In this document: positions 22,904 through 33,011 of the stretch, one piece after another | Layout: each line of letters opens with the position of its first letter | How positions within the stretch are numbered: the first letter of the stretch is position 1 | Origin: a virus | Direction: 5' to 3' (one strand) | Virus record (IMG/VR): IMGVR_UViG_3300028571_000029 | Coordinates: 1-61,215 of that record | DNA: 61,215 bases | Program-made: the position numbers and the translations under genes | Notes under the pieces: model-generated | Database searches by the model: none | The model's input: the letters and a program-made list of their open reading frames with translations, nothing else | Told to the model about the DNA's origin: nothing

Positions 22904-24202
22904 ATGAATAAACCGCTATGCATAGTTTCAGCGCCTGTAGAAACATATTCCGGATATGGCAGTAGGGCGAGAGACTTCGTTAAAGCATTAATAATATCAA
23001 AACCAGATTGGGATATTAAAATATTATCTCAAAGATGGGGTAATACTAGATTTGGATTCTTAGAAGATCATAAGGAGCATGATTTACAATCCAAAATAAT
23101 ACCTCAAATGACACAGCAACCAGACTACTGGTTTCAAATTACAGTACCTAATGAATTTCAGAGAGTAGGTAAGGTTTATAACTGCGGAGTAACAGCAGGT
23201 ATTGAAACTACTGTGTGTGATCCTTCCTGGATTGAAGGAGTAAATAGAATGGATTTAACATTAGTATCATCTAATCATGCTAAAAAAGTATTTACAGATT
23301 CTAAATTCCAAGTAAAAAACAATAATGATCAAGTATCGGGTTTAATTGAATTAACTAAACCTGTTGAAGTATTATTTGAAGGTGTTGATCTTAATAAATA
23401 CTTTCATATTTCTGCTGAAGAATATCCATTAACTGACTTTACAGAAGAATTAAATGAGATTAAAGAAAGCTTTTGCTTTTTATTTGTAGGCCATTGGCTT
23501 CAAGGAGTTATAGGTGAAGATAGAAAGAATGTAGGATTATTAATTAAATCATTTTTACACGCTTATAAGAATAAAGCAAACAAACCAGCATTAATATTAA
23601 AGATATCATCAGCTACTAACTGTATAATGGATAGAGATGAAATGCTTAATAAGATAGATGCAATTAGACAGACTATAGGATCAGATAATTTACCTAACAT
23701 ATATCTTTTACATGGTGATTTAGATGATATTGATATAAATTTATTATATAATCATCCTAAAGTTAAAGCGATGATTAGTTTAACTAAAGGAGAAGGATTT
23801 GGTAGACCACTATTAGAATTTACTACATCTAAAAAACTAGTTATTGCATCAAATTGGTCTGGTCATATAGATTTTCTTAACAGTAAATTTAACTATCTTA
23901 TATCAGGAGAAATAAAACAAATACATCCATCAGCAGTAGTGGATAAAATGCTATTAAAAGAATCAGGATGGTTTAATGTAGATGAAGGAGATGTAGGTAG
24001 GATGTGGATTGAAGTGTTTAGTAATTATAAAAAATATATTGATGCAGGAAAGAGACAAGGACATTTATCTAGAACAGAATTTAGCTTTGATAAAATGACG
24101 CATAAATTAAAAGAGATAATCAATAATAAGTTTGATAAACCTAAAGTACTACAATTACCAACACTTAAGAAATTAGAACTGCCAAAAATCAATAAAATAT
24201 GA
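22904..24202 (+). CDS. glycosyltransferase (GT4-like)
   Basis: 432 residues. GYGSRARDFVKAL near the N-terminus is the acceptor-side loop. SLTKGEGFGRPLLEFTTSKKLVIASNWSGHIDFL is the donor-binding E-x7-E type region of GT-B enzymes (quoted in part: GEGFGRPLLE). Starts 2 nt after the preceding gene and overlaps the next by 4 nt. Confidence 0.8.
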   Translation: MNKPLCIVSAPVETYSGYGSRARDFVKALIISKPDWDIKILSQRWGNTRFGFLEDHKEHDLQSKIIPQMTQQPDYWFQITVPNEFQRVGKVYNCGVTAGIETTVCDPSWIEGVNRMDLTLVSSNHAKKVFTDSKFQVKNNNDQVSGLIELTKPVEVLFEGVDLNKYFHISAEEYPLTDFTEELNEIKESFCFLFVGHWLQGVIGEDRKNVGLLIKSFLHAYKNKANKPALILKISSATNCIMDRDEMLNKIDAIRQTIGSDNLPNIYLLHGDLDDIDINLLYNHPKVKAMISLTKGEGFGRPLLEFTTSKKLVIASNWSGHIDFLNSKFNYLISGEIKQIHPSAVVDKMLLKESGWFNVDEGDVGRMWIEVFSNYKKYIDAGKRQGHLSRTEFSFDKMTHKLKEIINNKFDKPKVLQLPTLKKLELPKINKI

Positions 24203-24639
24203 TAGAAGAATTAATAATATGCCCTGTATGTAAATCTGATGCATGCCTTAAAATGCATATTAATGAATCTCATTTTAGCTACATGTGTTTAGGAGGAGGT
24301 CATCAAACAAATGATCTAATGAAAGTAGGAGAATTTAACTTTGAAGAGTATGAACAAACAATTCCAGAATTATATAAAGATTTAGCTCTTGTAGATTCTG
24401 AGAATAGAGTATGGTATCCTGCAGTAGTTAGTATTCCTGAAAAAGGAACTGTGTTTATAAATGGAAATTCTAAAGATAACTGGCAATGGTCAGCAATTAA
24501 GACAAGACCGATTACAGAAGAAGAAGCTGAATCATTATCAAATAAAGGAATTAAATATAAGTCAGATGCTAAATCTATGAAATACTTTGATAGAGATTTT
24601 ATAACTGCATTAGAATATGTTGGCTTTTTTGAAAAATAA
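24199..24639 (+). CDS. zinc-finger-like hypothetical protein in the glycan island
   Basis: 146 residues. CPVCKSDACLKMHINESHFSYMC places a four-Cys metal site at the N-terminus (quoted key: CPVC, C, C). The remainder (TVFINGNSKDNWQWSAIKTRP) matches an uncharacterised protein family of T4-like environmental phages. Not an obvious glycosyltransferase. Confidence 0.6.
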   Translation: MIEELIICPVCKSDACLKMHINESHFSYMCLGGGHQTNDLMKVGEFNFEEYEQTIPELYKDLALVDSENRVWYPAVVSIPEKGTVFINGNSKDNWQWSAIKTRPITEEEAESLSNKGIKYKSDAKSMKYFDRDFITALEYVGFFEK

Positions 24640-24654
24640 TTATTATATTATTAT

Positions 24655-25284
24655 ATGGTAAAAATTAGTTATGCAATCACAGTAAGTTCTGAATTAGAAG
24701 AACCTATTAATCTAATAAAATTATTAACAATGTATAAACAGTCTCAAGATGAGATATGTGTATTATTAGATAAACCTAAAGTTAATCATAGAGTATTAGA
24801 TAAGCTATATAAGTTTTCTTCATCTAATTGGATAACATTAAAAGAATCAGCATTCAATAATAATTTTGCTGATTGGAAAAACGAATTAAATAGAATGTGT
24901 TCAGGCGATTATATTTTTAATATTGATGCTGATGAAATGCCTTCTGAACAATTATTATTAAGTATTCATGAATTAATTGAATTAAATCCATTAGCAAAAG
25001 TATTTGCTGTTCCTAGAGTAAATACAGTAGAAGGACTTACTCAAGAGGATATTGAAAGATGGGGCTGGAGAGTTGATGATAAGAATAAAATTAACTATCC
25101 TGATTTTCAAACAAGAATATATAAGAACGATCAGGAAATATACTGGGAAGGTAAAGTTCATGAAAGAATTAATATATGGCAAGATTCTTGGCCTTTACCT
25201 ATAGATAGTGAAGATTTTGTATTATACCATCATAAACAAATAGATAAACAAAGAAAACAGAATGATTTTTATAACAACATTTAA
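24655..25284 (+). CDS. glycosyltransferase family 2-like
   Basis: 209 residues. A short GT-A domain: CSGDYIFNIDADEMP gives the D-x-D metal motif, and FQTRIYKNDQEIYWEGKVHE is the GT2 acceptor-side strand with conserved His. Shorter than a full GT2, so a minimal enzyme. Overlaps the next gene by 23 nt. Confidence 0.78.
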   Translation: MVKISYAITVSSELEEPINLIKLLTMYKQSQDEICVLLDKPKVNHRVLDKLYKFSSSNWITLKESAFNNNFADWKNELNRMCSGDYIFNIDADEMPSEQLLLSIHELIELNPLAKVFAVPRVNTVEGLTQEDIERWGWRVDDKNKINYPDFQTRIYKNDQEIYWEGKVHERINIWQDSWPLPIDSEDFVLYHHKQIDKQRKQNDFYNNI

Positions 25285-26092
25285 TAAAGACATATATAAT
25301 ATTTGCGGAAAAGATTTATTATATTCATTTATCGATACAAATAATAATAAAGATCATAAGCTTGTTGTATTTTTTGAAGATAAAGATAATCAATTTGGAC
25401 ATTGCCCTGAATGGTTAAGTGAGTGGATAGATGTTGATGGTATTATCTTAATTGATATACTCTATGATAATAATATTATTAAACTAGATAAAGATTTATC
25501 TCCTAAAATTAATCACACAGATGAATACTCCAGTCCTAGAAGCGTAAAATGGTTCAGACCAGTGTCAGCTATTAAGCAGGCCAGTGAAATGGCAGATAGT
25601 GCTTTTTGTTCTATAGATGCTGACTGTTTATTTATCACTAAAGTTGAAGAGTCATTCTTTGAATCTTTATTAGAATATAATATTTCTTTTCTTGGAAGAG
25701 AAAACTTTAAGCTAATGAGGCATGGAGGGTATGATAGAGAAGGTAATTATGTTCATACTAAAACTCAAGAAGCTACTAAAAAAGATACTCATACAGAAAC
25801 AGGATTTATATTATTTAATATGAAATTAAAAGATACTCAGCATTTTATAAATAGAAATTATGAGTATTGGATTAACCAAGATATATTAAGTTTAGAATAT
25901 AAGACAGATTGTCATACATTTGATGCAACAAGAAAAGAATTAGTTAATTTAAAATATAATAATTTATGCGAACCAATGGGTGAAACATCACCAATAGGGA
26001 GCAGAGTTATTGAAGAATCTGTTTTAGGTTCGTTTCTAGTTCATCATAAAGGAACTATAGGTCCAACATTATATGCTAATAATTTATTATGA
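25262..26092 (+). CDS. glycosyltransferase-like (GT-A) protein
   Basis: 276 residues. MIFITTFNKDIYNICGKDLL at the N-terminus and SAFCSIDADCLFI (D-A-D) fit a GT-A fold acting with a metal. The C-terminal HHKGT is typical of related phage enzymes. Translationally overlapping on both sides. Confidence 0.68.
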   Translation: MIFITTFNKDIYNICGKDLLYSFIDTNNNKDHKLVVFFEDKDNQFGHCPEWLSEWIDVDGIILIDILYDNNIIKLDKDLSPKINHTDEYSSPRSVKWFRPVSAIKQASEMADSAFCSIDADCLFITKVEESFFESLLEYNISFLGRENFKLMRHGGYDREGNYVHTKTQEATKKDTHTETGFILFNMKLKDTQHFINRNYEYWINQDILSLEYKTDCHTFDATRKELVNLKYNNLCEPMGETSPIGSRVIEESVLGSFLVHHKGTIGPTLYANNLL

Positions 26093-27168
26093 TCCCTATA
26101 TCAATACCGCATTTATATAAGGAAGATAAGCAATATGCCATCAAAGCAATTAAAGATGGAAATATTGGTCAAGGTGGTAATATAAAGATATTTGAAGAAG
26201 AGTTTTCTAATTATTGTGGTAGAACATATGGAGTTACATGCTCCAATGGTACTGTTGCATTATATCTAGCTATTAAAGCTTTAGATCTACCAAAAGGTTC
26301 AGAGGTAATTATTCCGTCAATGACGATAGTATCCTGTCTTACAGCAGTTTTAGAAAATGATCTGACACCAGTATTTTGCGATGTAGATCCTGATACATGG
26401 AATATAGATTTTAAATCGGCTCTTTATAAAATTAATAGTAAAACGTCAGCAATTATAGTTATAGACACTTATGGTTTAGTAGTTAGTGTTGATGATATAT
26501 TATCAATAAAATCACAATATCCAGATATAAAAATAATAGAAGATGCCTCTGAATCACACGGAGCTAGTTATTGGGATTATAAAGCAGGATCAATAGGAGA
26601 TATATCTACATTTTCTTTTTACTCTAATAAAATTATTACAACAGGTGAAGGCGGAATGATACTAACTGATGATATTAAGATATACGAAAGACTAATATCA
26701 CACCGCAATCTTAATTTTATCGAAAGAAATAAATATATTCATTCAGAAGCTGGTTGGAACTTTAGATTAAATAACATATCTTGTAGTATAGGATTAGGTC
26801 AGTTACATAATATAAATCAAACAATTAATCAAAGGATTAGAATAGCTAATAGATATAATCGGAACTTAAGTAAATGTTCATCTATACAATTACCGTTTGA
26901 AAGTTTTTTTCATGTAAATGTATACTGGTACTATTCTATAGTTATAAAGAAGAATTATAATAAAGTATTAGAAGCATTAAAAAATAATAATATTGATTAC
27001 AGACATTTCTTTCACCCACTACATAAACAGCCTTTTATTAATTCAGAAGAAAGTCTACCTGTATCAGAATATTTGTTTGATAATGGATTAATTTTACCTA
27101 CATTTACAAAGCTAAAAAATAGTGAAATAGATTTTATAAGTAAAGTAATAATAAAAGCAATCGAATGA
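26089..27168 (+). CDS. DegT/DnrJ/EryC1-type sugar aminotransferase
   Basis: 359 residues, full length for the family. GQGGNIKIFEEEFSNYCG, CSNGTVALYLAIKAL (PLP phosphate site), EDASESHGA, and catalytic Lys181 in FSFYSNKIITTGEGGM. It makes an amino sugar nucleotide from a 4-keto or 3-keto sugar using PLP and glutamate. With the epimerase and acyltransferase-like genes nearby it can build an N-acylated amino sugar. Confidence 0.9.
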   Translation: MIPISIPHLYKEDKQYAIKAIKDGNIGQGGNIKIFEEEFSNYCGRTYGVTCSNGTVALYLAIKALDLPKGSEVIIPSMTIVSCLTAVLENDLTPVFCDVDPDTWNIDFKSALYKINSKTSAIIVIDTYGLVVSVDDILSIKSQYPDIKIIEDASESHGASYWDYKAGSIGDISTFSFYSNKIITTGEGGMILTDDIKIYERLISHRNLNFIERNKYIHSEAGWNFRLNNISCSIGLGQLHNINQTINQRIRIANRYNRNLSKCSSIQLPFESFFHVNVYWYYSIVIKKNYNKVLEALKNNNIDYRHFFHPLHKQPFINSEESLPVSEYLFDNGLILPTFTKLKNSEIDFISKVIIKAIE

Positions 27169-27656
27169 AATTAAATTTAGCAAGTGGTCAAATGTACCTT
27201 GATGGGTATATTAATATTGACAACATGTCAATGTATAATGGAAGCATGAAAGTTGATAAGGAAGCTGACATATTTACACTAGAGTGGGAAGATAATACTG
27301 TTAATGAAATAATATTATCTCATTTTGCGATGTATATTGAATTAAATCAAATGAATCAACTATTAAAAAAATGGTATGGGTGGCTAAAAGATGGAGGTAA
27401 AATAATAATAGAAACAGGAGATGTTAAAGCTATATCAAAATATATTTCAGAAACCGACGATCCAGACTTAATAAACGGATCGAATGGAGTAATGCAGCTA
27501 TTCGGGTGGGAGTCAACAAAAGGACATAAATGGGCTTGGTGTGAACAGACTTTAGGTTTATCATTATTTCAAGCAGGATTTAGAAATATTGAAACAGGAA
27601 GAGGATACTTCCATAATAATCCAATAAGAGATTTTTTAATAGTAGGAATAAAATAA
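27165..27656 (+). CDS. SAM-dependent methyltransferase-like protein
   Basis: 163 residues. LNLASGQMYLDGYINIDN is the class I motif I region with a following acidic residue, and WLKDGGKIIIETGD is the post-motif strand. Short for the family. Target probably a sugar, judging from context. Confidence 0.72.
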   Translation: MKLNLASGQMYLDGYINIDNMSMYNGSMKVDKEADIFTLEWEDNTVNEIILSHFAMYIELNQMNQLLKKWYGWLKDGGKIIIETGDVKAISKYISETDDPDLINGSNGVMQLFGWESTKGHKWAWCEQTLGLSLFQAGFRNIETGRGYFHNNPIRDFLIVGIK

Positions 27657-27661
27657 ATAAT

Positions 27662-28621
27662 ATGAGACAGATAGTAAATCAAAACGTATGCGTTATCGGA
27701 GGAGCCGGATTTTTAGGCTCGCACCTTGTAGATTATCTAGTAGAAGAAAGAGGATGTAAAGTCCTAGTATTAGATAATTTAATTACAGGAGTATTATCCT
27801 ATGTTAACCCTAAAGCTAAATTTGAATGGTTTGATATTAGAGGAGATGAGAATGAGTTAGCTAAAATCTTTAAAAAGAATAATATTAAATATGTATTTAA
27901 CTATGCTGCTGAGCCATATATTCCTGAATGTTTTGAACGCCCTATGCACTTCTTTGACATTAATGCCACATCAGTATTAAGAGTATTAAATGCATGTCAA
28001 CAAGCTGATGTAGAGGCAATACTTCAAGTATCAAGTGCTGAAATATATGGTAATATGGTAGGTAAAATTAAAGAAAGTGATCCGGTAGAACCACATTCAA
28101 CATACGGTGTATCTAAAGCAGCAGCAGATGGTTTAGTTCAAGTAAGATGGAAGGAAGCTAAAGTACCTGTAATTGCTATGCGTCAATTTAATTGCGTAGG
28201 TGAAAGAGAAACTCACGAATACGTTATACCAGAAATTATCTCTCAGTTAACAGTATCAAATAATGTAAAGTTAGGTAATAACTCTTTCCGAGATTTTCAA
28301 TATGCAGGCGATGCTGTAAGAATGGCAGTAGAGTTATTAGAGAAGGGAGAATTCGGAGAAGTATATAATATGGGAAGTGAAGGCGGAATTAAGATTTATG
28401 AATTAGCTAAATTAATAGGTAAGTTAATTGGTCACTCCTCAATTAATATAGATATTGACCAATCTAGAGTACGACCTTGGGAGATATGGCATTTACAATC
28501 AGACAATACTAAATTATATACTGTAATCGATAAAAGACCAGAAGTAGAATTAGAAGAAGCGCTAAATAAAACAATTACATTTTACTTTAAAAACGGCAAC
28601 AAATGGGATTGGAAAAAATAA
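27662..28621 (+). CDS. NAD-dependent sugar epimerase/dehydratase (extended SDR)
   Basis: 319 residues. Rossmann motif VIGGAGFLGSHLVDYL (11-26), active site Y-x3-K as STYGVSKAAADG (Tyr148, Lys152), preceded by VSSAEIYG with the catalytic Ser. Converts NDP-sugars (4-epimerisation or 4,6-dehydration); which one cannot be told. Overlaps the next gene by 19 nt. Confidence 0.9.
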   Translation: MRQIVNQNVCVIGGAGFLGSHLVDYLVEERGCKVLVLDNLITGVLSYVNPKAKFEWFDIRGDENELAKIFKKNNIKYVFNYAAEPYIPECFERPMHFFDINATSVLRVLNACQQADVEAILQVSSAEIYGNMVGKIKESDPVEPHSTYGVSKAAADGLVQVRWKEAKVPVIAMRQFNCVGERETHEYVIPEIISQLTVSNNVKLGNNSFRDFQYAGDAVRMAVELLEKGEFGEVYNMGSEGGIKIYELAKLIGKLIGHSSINIDIDQSRVRPWEIWHLQSDNTKLYTVIDKRPEVELEEALNKTITFYFKNGNKWDWKK

Positions 28622-29232
28622 ATACAATTCACTCTACATCAATAATTGGATCCGATGTTAAATTAGGAACCGGTAATTATATAGGACCGTATTGTATTAT
28701 AGTTGGAGATACAATAATCGGAGATAATAATAGATTTGAAGCATATTGCTCAATAGGCAGTCCCAGTGAAACGATAGGATACTTTGACAGATATGACGGT
28801 AAAACTATAATCGGAAATAATAATATATTTAGAGAATACACATCAGTTCACCAAGGATCAACAAAGCAAACTATTATTGGAAATAAAGTTATTATGCTGA
28901 GAGGTAGTCATATTAGTCATGATTGCGTTATAGAAGATAAAGTATTGTTATCATGCAATTCACTGCTAGGAGGATATACATATGTTATGGAAGGATGTAA
29001 TCTGGGTCTAGGAACTACAACTCATCAGTTTAGTAAGATAGGAGCTTATTGCATGTTAGGAATGGGGACAATAGTTACAAAAACAACTAATATATTACCT
29101 GGCGGAGTGTATATAGGTTCTCCTGCTAGGAGAATAAAACAAAATGCAGTTAGCTTTACTAAAAATCAAATAACAGATACTATGCTGGAAGAGCTTATTA
29201 TAAAGTATAATAGTATTATAATAGAAAGATAA
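28603..29232 (+). CDS. LpxA-like left-handed beta-helix acyltransferase
   Basis: 209 residues. Hexapeptide repeats run through the N-terminal 140 residues (IIGSDVKLGTGNYIGPYCII; IIGDNNRFEAYCSIG). HISHDC (with the catalytic-type His) and the later GCNLGLGTTTHQFSKIGAYCMLG follow LpxA/acyl-ACP-dependent UDP-GlcNAc acyltransferases. In the glycan island it more likely N-acylates the amino sugar made by the aminotransferase. Stop and next start share one base. Confidence 0.82.
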   Translation: MGLEKINTIHSTSIIGSDVKLGTGNYIGPYCIIVGDTIIGDNNRFEAYCSIGSPSETIGYFDRYDGKTIIGNNNIFREYTSVHQGSTKQTIIGNKVIMLRGSHISHDCVIEDKVLLSCNSLLGGYTYVMEGCNLGLGTTTHQFSKIGAYCMLGMGTIVTKTTNILPGGVYIGSPARRIKQNAVSFTKNQITDTMLEELIIKYNSIIIER

Positions 29233-30116
29233 TGAAAATAAGTTACATTCAAGGTCACGATACAACAAGTACAGAAACTAGAATTACTTTTAACTTAATA
29301 TCTAAATTTATAGAAAAAGGAATTACTATATTAATAAATGACTGTGATGATACATGTGACTATATATTATGTATGAACGGGCTAAGTCAGAATAGCAGGT
29401 TTAAAAGCATATCAGAAAGATATCCAAATATTAAATCAATAATGTATGTGTGGGATTTATACCCCTGGACCGAGTATGCCAGAGGCTTTGAATCAGTAAA
29501 TAATTATACAGAAATATGGACTCCTTCCAATGAAGTTATATTAAGATTAAAAGAAATATATAATGTTGATTCTAATAAATGTAGAGTTATAAGAGCATAT
29601 ATTAATTTCTTTGAAGATCTAGATAATAAATTAGACAATAAAGGATATGCCTATCATTTTGCAAGACCATATATAGATCCCAATTTAGGATTTTGTGAAA
29701 GAGCTTCAGAGATAACTAATATACCATTAGTTAAAAGCACTCATGACTTCTCTCCTGAAAAATATAAAACAACAATATTACAATGCTCATTTCTCGTAAC
29801 AGACTATATGGAAGCATCAACCGGAGGATTGACATTACTAGAAGGATACTACCATGGAAAAGATATACTAATATCAGATTCTATATATCAAGGAGCTAAA
29901 GATTATTTTGGTGATCGAGCCTTTTATTTTAAAGATGGTAATATAGATGATTATATCAAGAACTTTAAAATATTACAAGAAAGATCTTATAACTATTCAT
30001 TAAGTGAATATGAGCTAAAAGAAAGAAAAACATATTGTAATACAAATTTTAGTATTGATGTCATATCAGATAATATATTATCAAGATTACATAATTTGAA
30101 ATATAATGTTAACTAG
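29232..30116 (+). CDS. glycosyltransferase-like protein (GT-B type)
   Basis: 294 residues. MKISYIQGHDTTSTETRITF start, YVWDLYPWTEYARGF in the first domain, and EASTGGLTLLEGYYHGKDIL, a donor-site motif of GT4-like enzymes, in the second. Shorter than its relatives. Coupled to its neighbours. Confidence 0.7.
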   Translation: MKISYIQGHDTTSTETRITFNLISKFIEKGITILINDCDDTCDYILCMNGLSQNSRFKSISERYPNIKSIMYVWDLYPWTEYARGFESVNNYTEIWTPSNEVILRLKEIYNVDSNKCRVIRAYINFFEDLDNKLDNKGYAYHFARPYIDPNLGFCERASEITNIPLVKSTHDFSPEKYKTTILQCSFLVTDYMEASTGGLTLLEGYYHGKDILISDSIYQGAKDYFGDRAFYFKDGNIDDYIKNFKILQERSYNYSLSEYELKERKTYCNTNFSIDVISDNILSRLHNLKYNVN

Positions 30117-30118
30117 TT

Positions 30119-31081
30119 ATGAATAAAATATACTACATAAATGATCTAGGGTACTCAAACGGATATCACAATTTTGATAATCATAGATTACCTCAAGCTT
30201 ATATGGATATTTTTCCTTGGTATTCTGTTAGATGGGATTCTGTATATCAAGAAATAAAAGGAGATAATAACATTATTATAATACAAACTCCTACTAATAA
30301 TGAGCTTCAATGTCTTAATATTATAGATCATTTATGTAATAATAATAAAGTATTTATTAATCAGGAGAGCAGTATCTTTGATTGGTTTGATTGGCCAGCA
30401 GAAGAACAACAACTATATATTAAAATACTAACTAAAGCTAAAGCATTTTTATATCATAGCGAACACGATAAAGATGTAATGAAAGTATTTATAGATACCT
30501 TTATTAGATACCCTGGATGCATTAATTTCTCTGTGTCTGCCGGTAGATCTTTTAATCAAGGTGAATATGTACTTATACCTAATCCGATAAAGAGATATCA
30601 AAGAGGAATGATTACCCACAAGATTGTTAGTGATACTATTCCTGATATTAAAACCTATTCAATGTATTACCGTTATCCGGAACAGAAGTATAACCTATCC
30701 TTCCCTGACAAATATGAGATAGGAAATATAGAAGTATTACCTCGAATGATGTTTGATGAATGGATTGGAGTAATAAGCGGAACAAAATTTGGAGTAGATA
30801 TTCATAGAGAATTCTCTGGAGGTAATGTATCGTTAGAGTTTGGAGCATTAGGTGTGCCCTTAGTAGGAAACATTCTACTTGATACTCAAAGAGATATATT
30901 TCCAGACCTATCTTTTGAATATAAAGATTATGATAATATAAAAAATAGTATTAAATTGTTATGCAATGATAGGGACTTTTATAAAGAAGTAAGTAATAAA
31001 GCAATAGACAATATTAATCATCTGTATCGTAGCAATAAAGTGGTTGAAGATTTTAAAAAAGAGTTTATAAAATTAATATAA
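30119..31081 (+). CDS. glycosyltransferase-like protein
   Basis: 320 residues. HREFSGGNVSLEFGALGVPL reads as the donor-binding region of a GT-B enzyme (E in LEFGALG), and YHSEHDKDVM sits at the interdomain position. Family less certain than its neighbours. Two nt after the previous stop. Confidence 0.6.
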   Translation: MNKIYYINDLGYSNGYHNFDNHRLPQAYMDIFPWYSVRWDSVYQEIKGDNNIIIIQTPTNNELQCLNIIDHLCNNNKVFINQESSIFDWFDWPAEEQQLYIKILTKAKAFLYHSEHDKDVMKVFIDTFIRYPGCINFSVSAGRSFNQGEYVLIPNPIKRYQRGMITHKIVSDTIPDIKTYSMYYRYPEQKYNLSFPDKYEIGNIEVLPRMMFDEWIGVISGTKFGVDIHREFSGGNVSLEFGALGVPLVGNILLDTQRDIFPDLSFEYKDYDNIKNSIKLLCNDRDFYKEVSNKAIDNINHLYRSNKVVEDFKKEFIKLI

Positions 31082-31082
31082 T

Positions 31083-31808
31083 ATGGATAACAGAGAAGGT
31101 AAAAATATGGTTGTATTTAGAACTGAGGGTGAGAAATCGTGCGAAGTTCTATCAACTGGAATATTATCTCCTGATGAATGGGCAACAGAAGAATCATTGC
31201 AAAGAATATATGAACAGTCTTGGGATAAAAGATATACATTCGAAGCAGTAACAATTAATAATATAATATTAGGTAATAATTATAAAAGAGTATTAGAACT
31301 AGGACCAGGACCAGGAATATTATGTATTAAATTATTAAAATTAAATCCTGAGTTAGATTATCATTTAGTAGATATTGAAGCGGCTAAACAGGCTAATATA
31401 AAAAATAATATAGGCGGTACATTTCACGTTCAAGATCTTAATAATGATTTAGATATAGTTAATCTTCCTAAAGATATAGACATACTTATTGCTAATGATT
31501 TTTTAGAACATATACAAAATCCTGCTAAAATATTATTAAAAGCTAAATCTATTCTTAAACCAAACGGAAGAGTTTTTATATCTGTACCTAACTGGCGAAT
31601 GGGTCATGCATGGATATATAGAGGATTATTTGATTGGGATAACTTTATTCACTTTATGTGGCAGCATGGATTTGCAATCGAAGGATATCAAGACTCACCA
31701 TTAAAGACACCATACATGCCTAAATTACAATCAGAATCAACAATGCCAGACGAAATGATACAGAGCTGGAATTTTTATATACTATTTAAAAGAAGCGATA
31801 ATGAATAA
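31083..31808 (+). CDS. SAM-dependent methyltransferase
   Basis: 241 residues. Motif I VLELGPGPGILCIKLL, acidic post-I HLVDIE, motif II/III DILIANDFLEHIQNPAKILL and LKPNGRVFISVPNW: a complete class I methyltransferase of the UbiE/Methyltransf_11 type. Acts probably on the glycan product. Overlaps the next gene by 8 nt. Confidence 0.88.
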   Translation: MDNREGKNMVVFRTEGEKSCEVLSTGILSPDEWATEESLQRIYEQSWDKRYTFEAVTINNIILGNNYKRVLELGPGPGILCIKLLKLNPELDYHLVDIEAAKQANIKNNIGGTFHVQDLNNDLDIVNLPKDIDILIANDFLEHIQNPAKILLKAKSILKPNGRVFISVPNWRMGHAWIYRGLFDWDNFIHFMWQHGFAIEGYQDSPLKTPYMPKLQSESTMPDEMIQSWNFYILFKRSDNE

Positions 31809-32994
31809 GATAACATTTGTATTACCAAGTAGAAACAATTTAGAATTTTTAAAACTTGCTTATAATAATTTAAAGAAACTATCCAATGGATATCATAATA
31901 TATTGGTATTAGATGATGCTAGTGAAGATGGAACTAATGAATGGCTAAGATCTTTACAGGATGATAAATTAATTATATATCAAAACCCTGGACCTGAAAG
32001 AATAGGTATTGTAGGTATGTTCGATAAAGGAATAGAGTTATCAGACAGTGAGGTCATAATGGCATTCCATGCCGATATGGTTCCCTCTCCTAATATGGAT
32101 ATAAACATATTAAAATACTTAAAGCCTTTAACTGTAGTATCAGCAACAAGAGTCGAACCACCACTACATCCTGCAGGCCCTGAAAAGATGGTTATTGATT
32201 TTGGAGATGAAGCTGAAACGTTTAGAGAAAAAGATTGGAATAGTTGGTCATTAGAAAATGAAAAAATAAATAAAGATAAAACTACTGAAGGTATATTTGC
32301 ACCATGGTGTATGTATAGAGAAGATTATCTATCAATAGGTGGACATGATTCATTATTTGCACCACAATCTAAAGAAGATTCAGACTTATTTAATAGATTT
32401 ATTTTAAATGGATATTCAGTAGTTCAGTCATGGGATGCTTTAGTATATCATTTTACATCTAGAGGAAGTAGGTTTAATAAATTCGCCGGAGGATCACCTG
32501 GAGTTAATAGTCCTGAATGGATTAATACTAACAATAAGAACTTAAAGAACTTTATTAGAAAATGGGGTAGTTTTGTTAAACATGATTCTATGATGAAGCC
32601 TGTAATTACTCCTAAATTTGATTTAGGATTTAGAGTTAGAAATATAGATATTCAGAAGCTAGCAGTATTGGAACCGCTATGTTCTAGTATAGGAATAGAA
32701 AATAGATTCGAAATACAAAGTGAATATATTAAAGTAGAACAGCAACACACTCCATTTAATCTAGCAGATAAAATAAAAGATTATGAACCAAACGGATTTA
32801 ATCCATTAACTAATAATATTATAATAGAGTTCGATGTTAATAAAATGAATGAACAATCGTTTAATATATTATTACAAATCCCGGATATTATTAAACAGTC
32901 AGGATCAGTAGGTGAATTTGAATTAGATATTTTTAAGGTAAATATTAAAAGTATGGAAACGTATGAGCATACCTTTATTAAAGTATATAAATAA
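31801..32994 (+). CDS. glycosyltransferase family 2 with extra C-terminal domain
   Basis: 397 residues. GT2 core: ITFVLPSRNNLEFLKLAYNN, LDDASEDGTNEWL, FHADMVPSPN (D-x-D region) and a later QSKEDSDLFNRFIL. Residues about 270-397 form an additional domain of unknown role. Last gene of the glycan island. Confidence 0.86.
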   Translation: MNKITFVLPSRNNLEFLKLAYNNLKKLSNGYHNILVLDDASEDGTNEWLRSLQDDKLIIYQNPGPERIGIVGMFDKGIELSDSEVIMAFHADMVPSPNMDINILKYLKPLTVVSATRVEPPLHPAGPEKMVIDFGDEAETFREKDWNSWSLENEKINKDKTTEGIFAPWCMYREDYLSIGGHDSLFAPQSKEDSDLFNRFILNGYSVVQSWDALVYHFTSRGSRFNKFAGGSPGVNSPEWINTNNKNLKNFIRKWGSFVKHDSMMKPVITPKFDLGFRVRNIDIQKLAVLEPLCSSIGIENRFEIQSEYIKVEQQHTPFNLADKIKDYEPNGFNPLTNNIIIEFDVNKMNEQSFNILLQIPDIIKQSGSVGEFELDIFKVNIKSMETYEHTFIKVYK

Positions 32995-33011
32995 GATATT
33001 TATTATAGATC

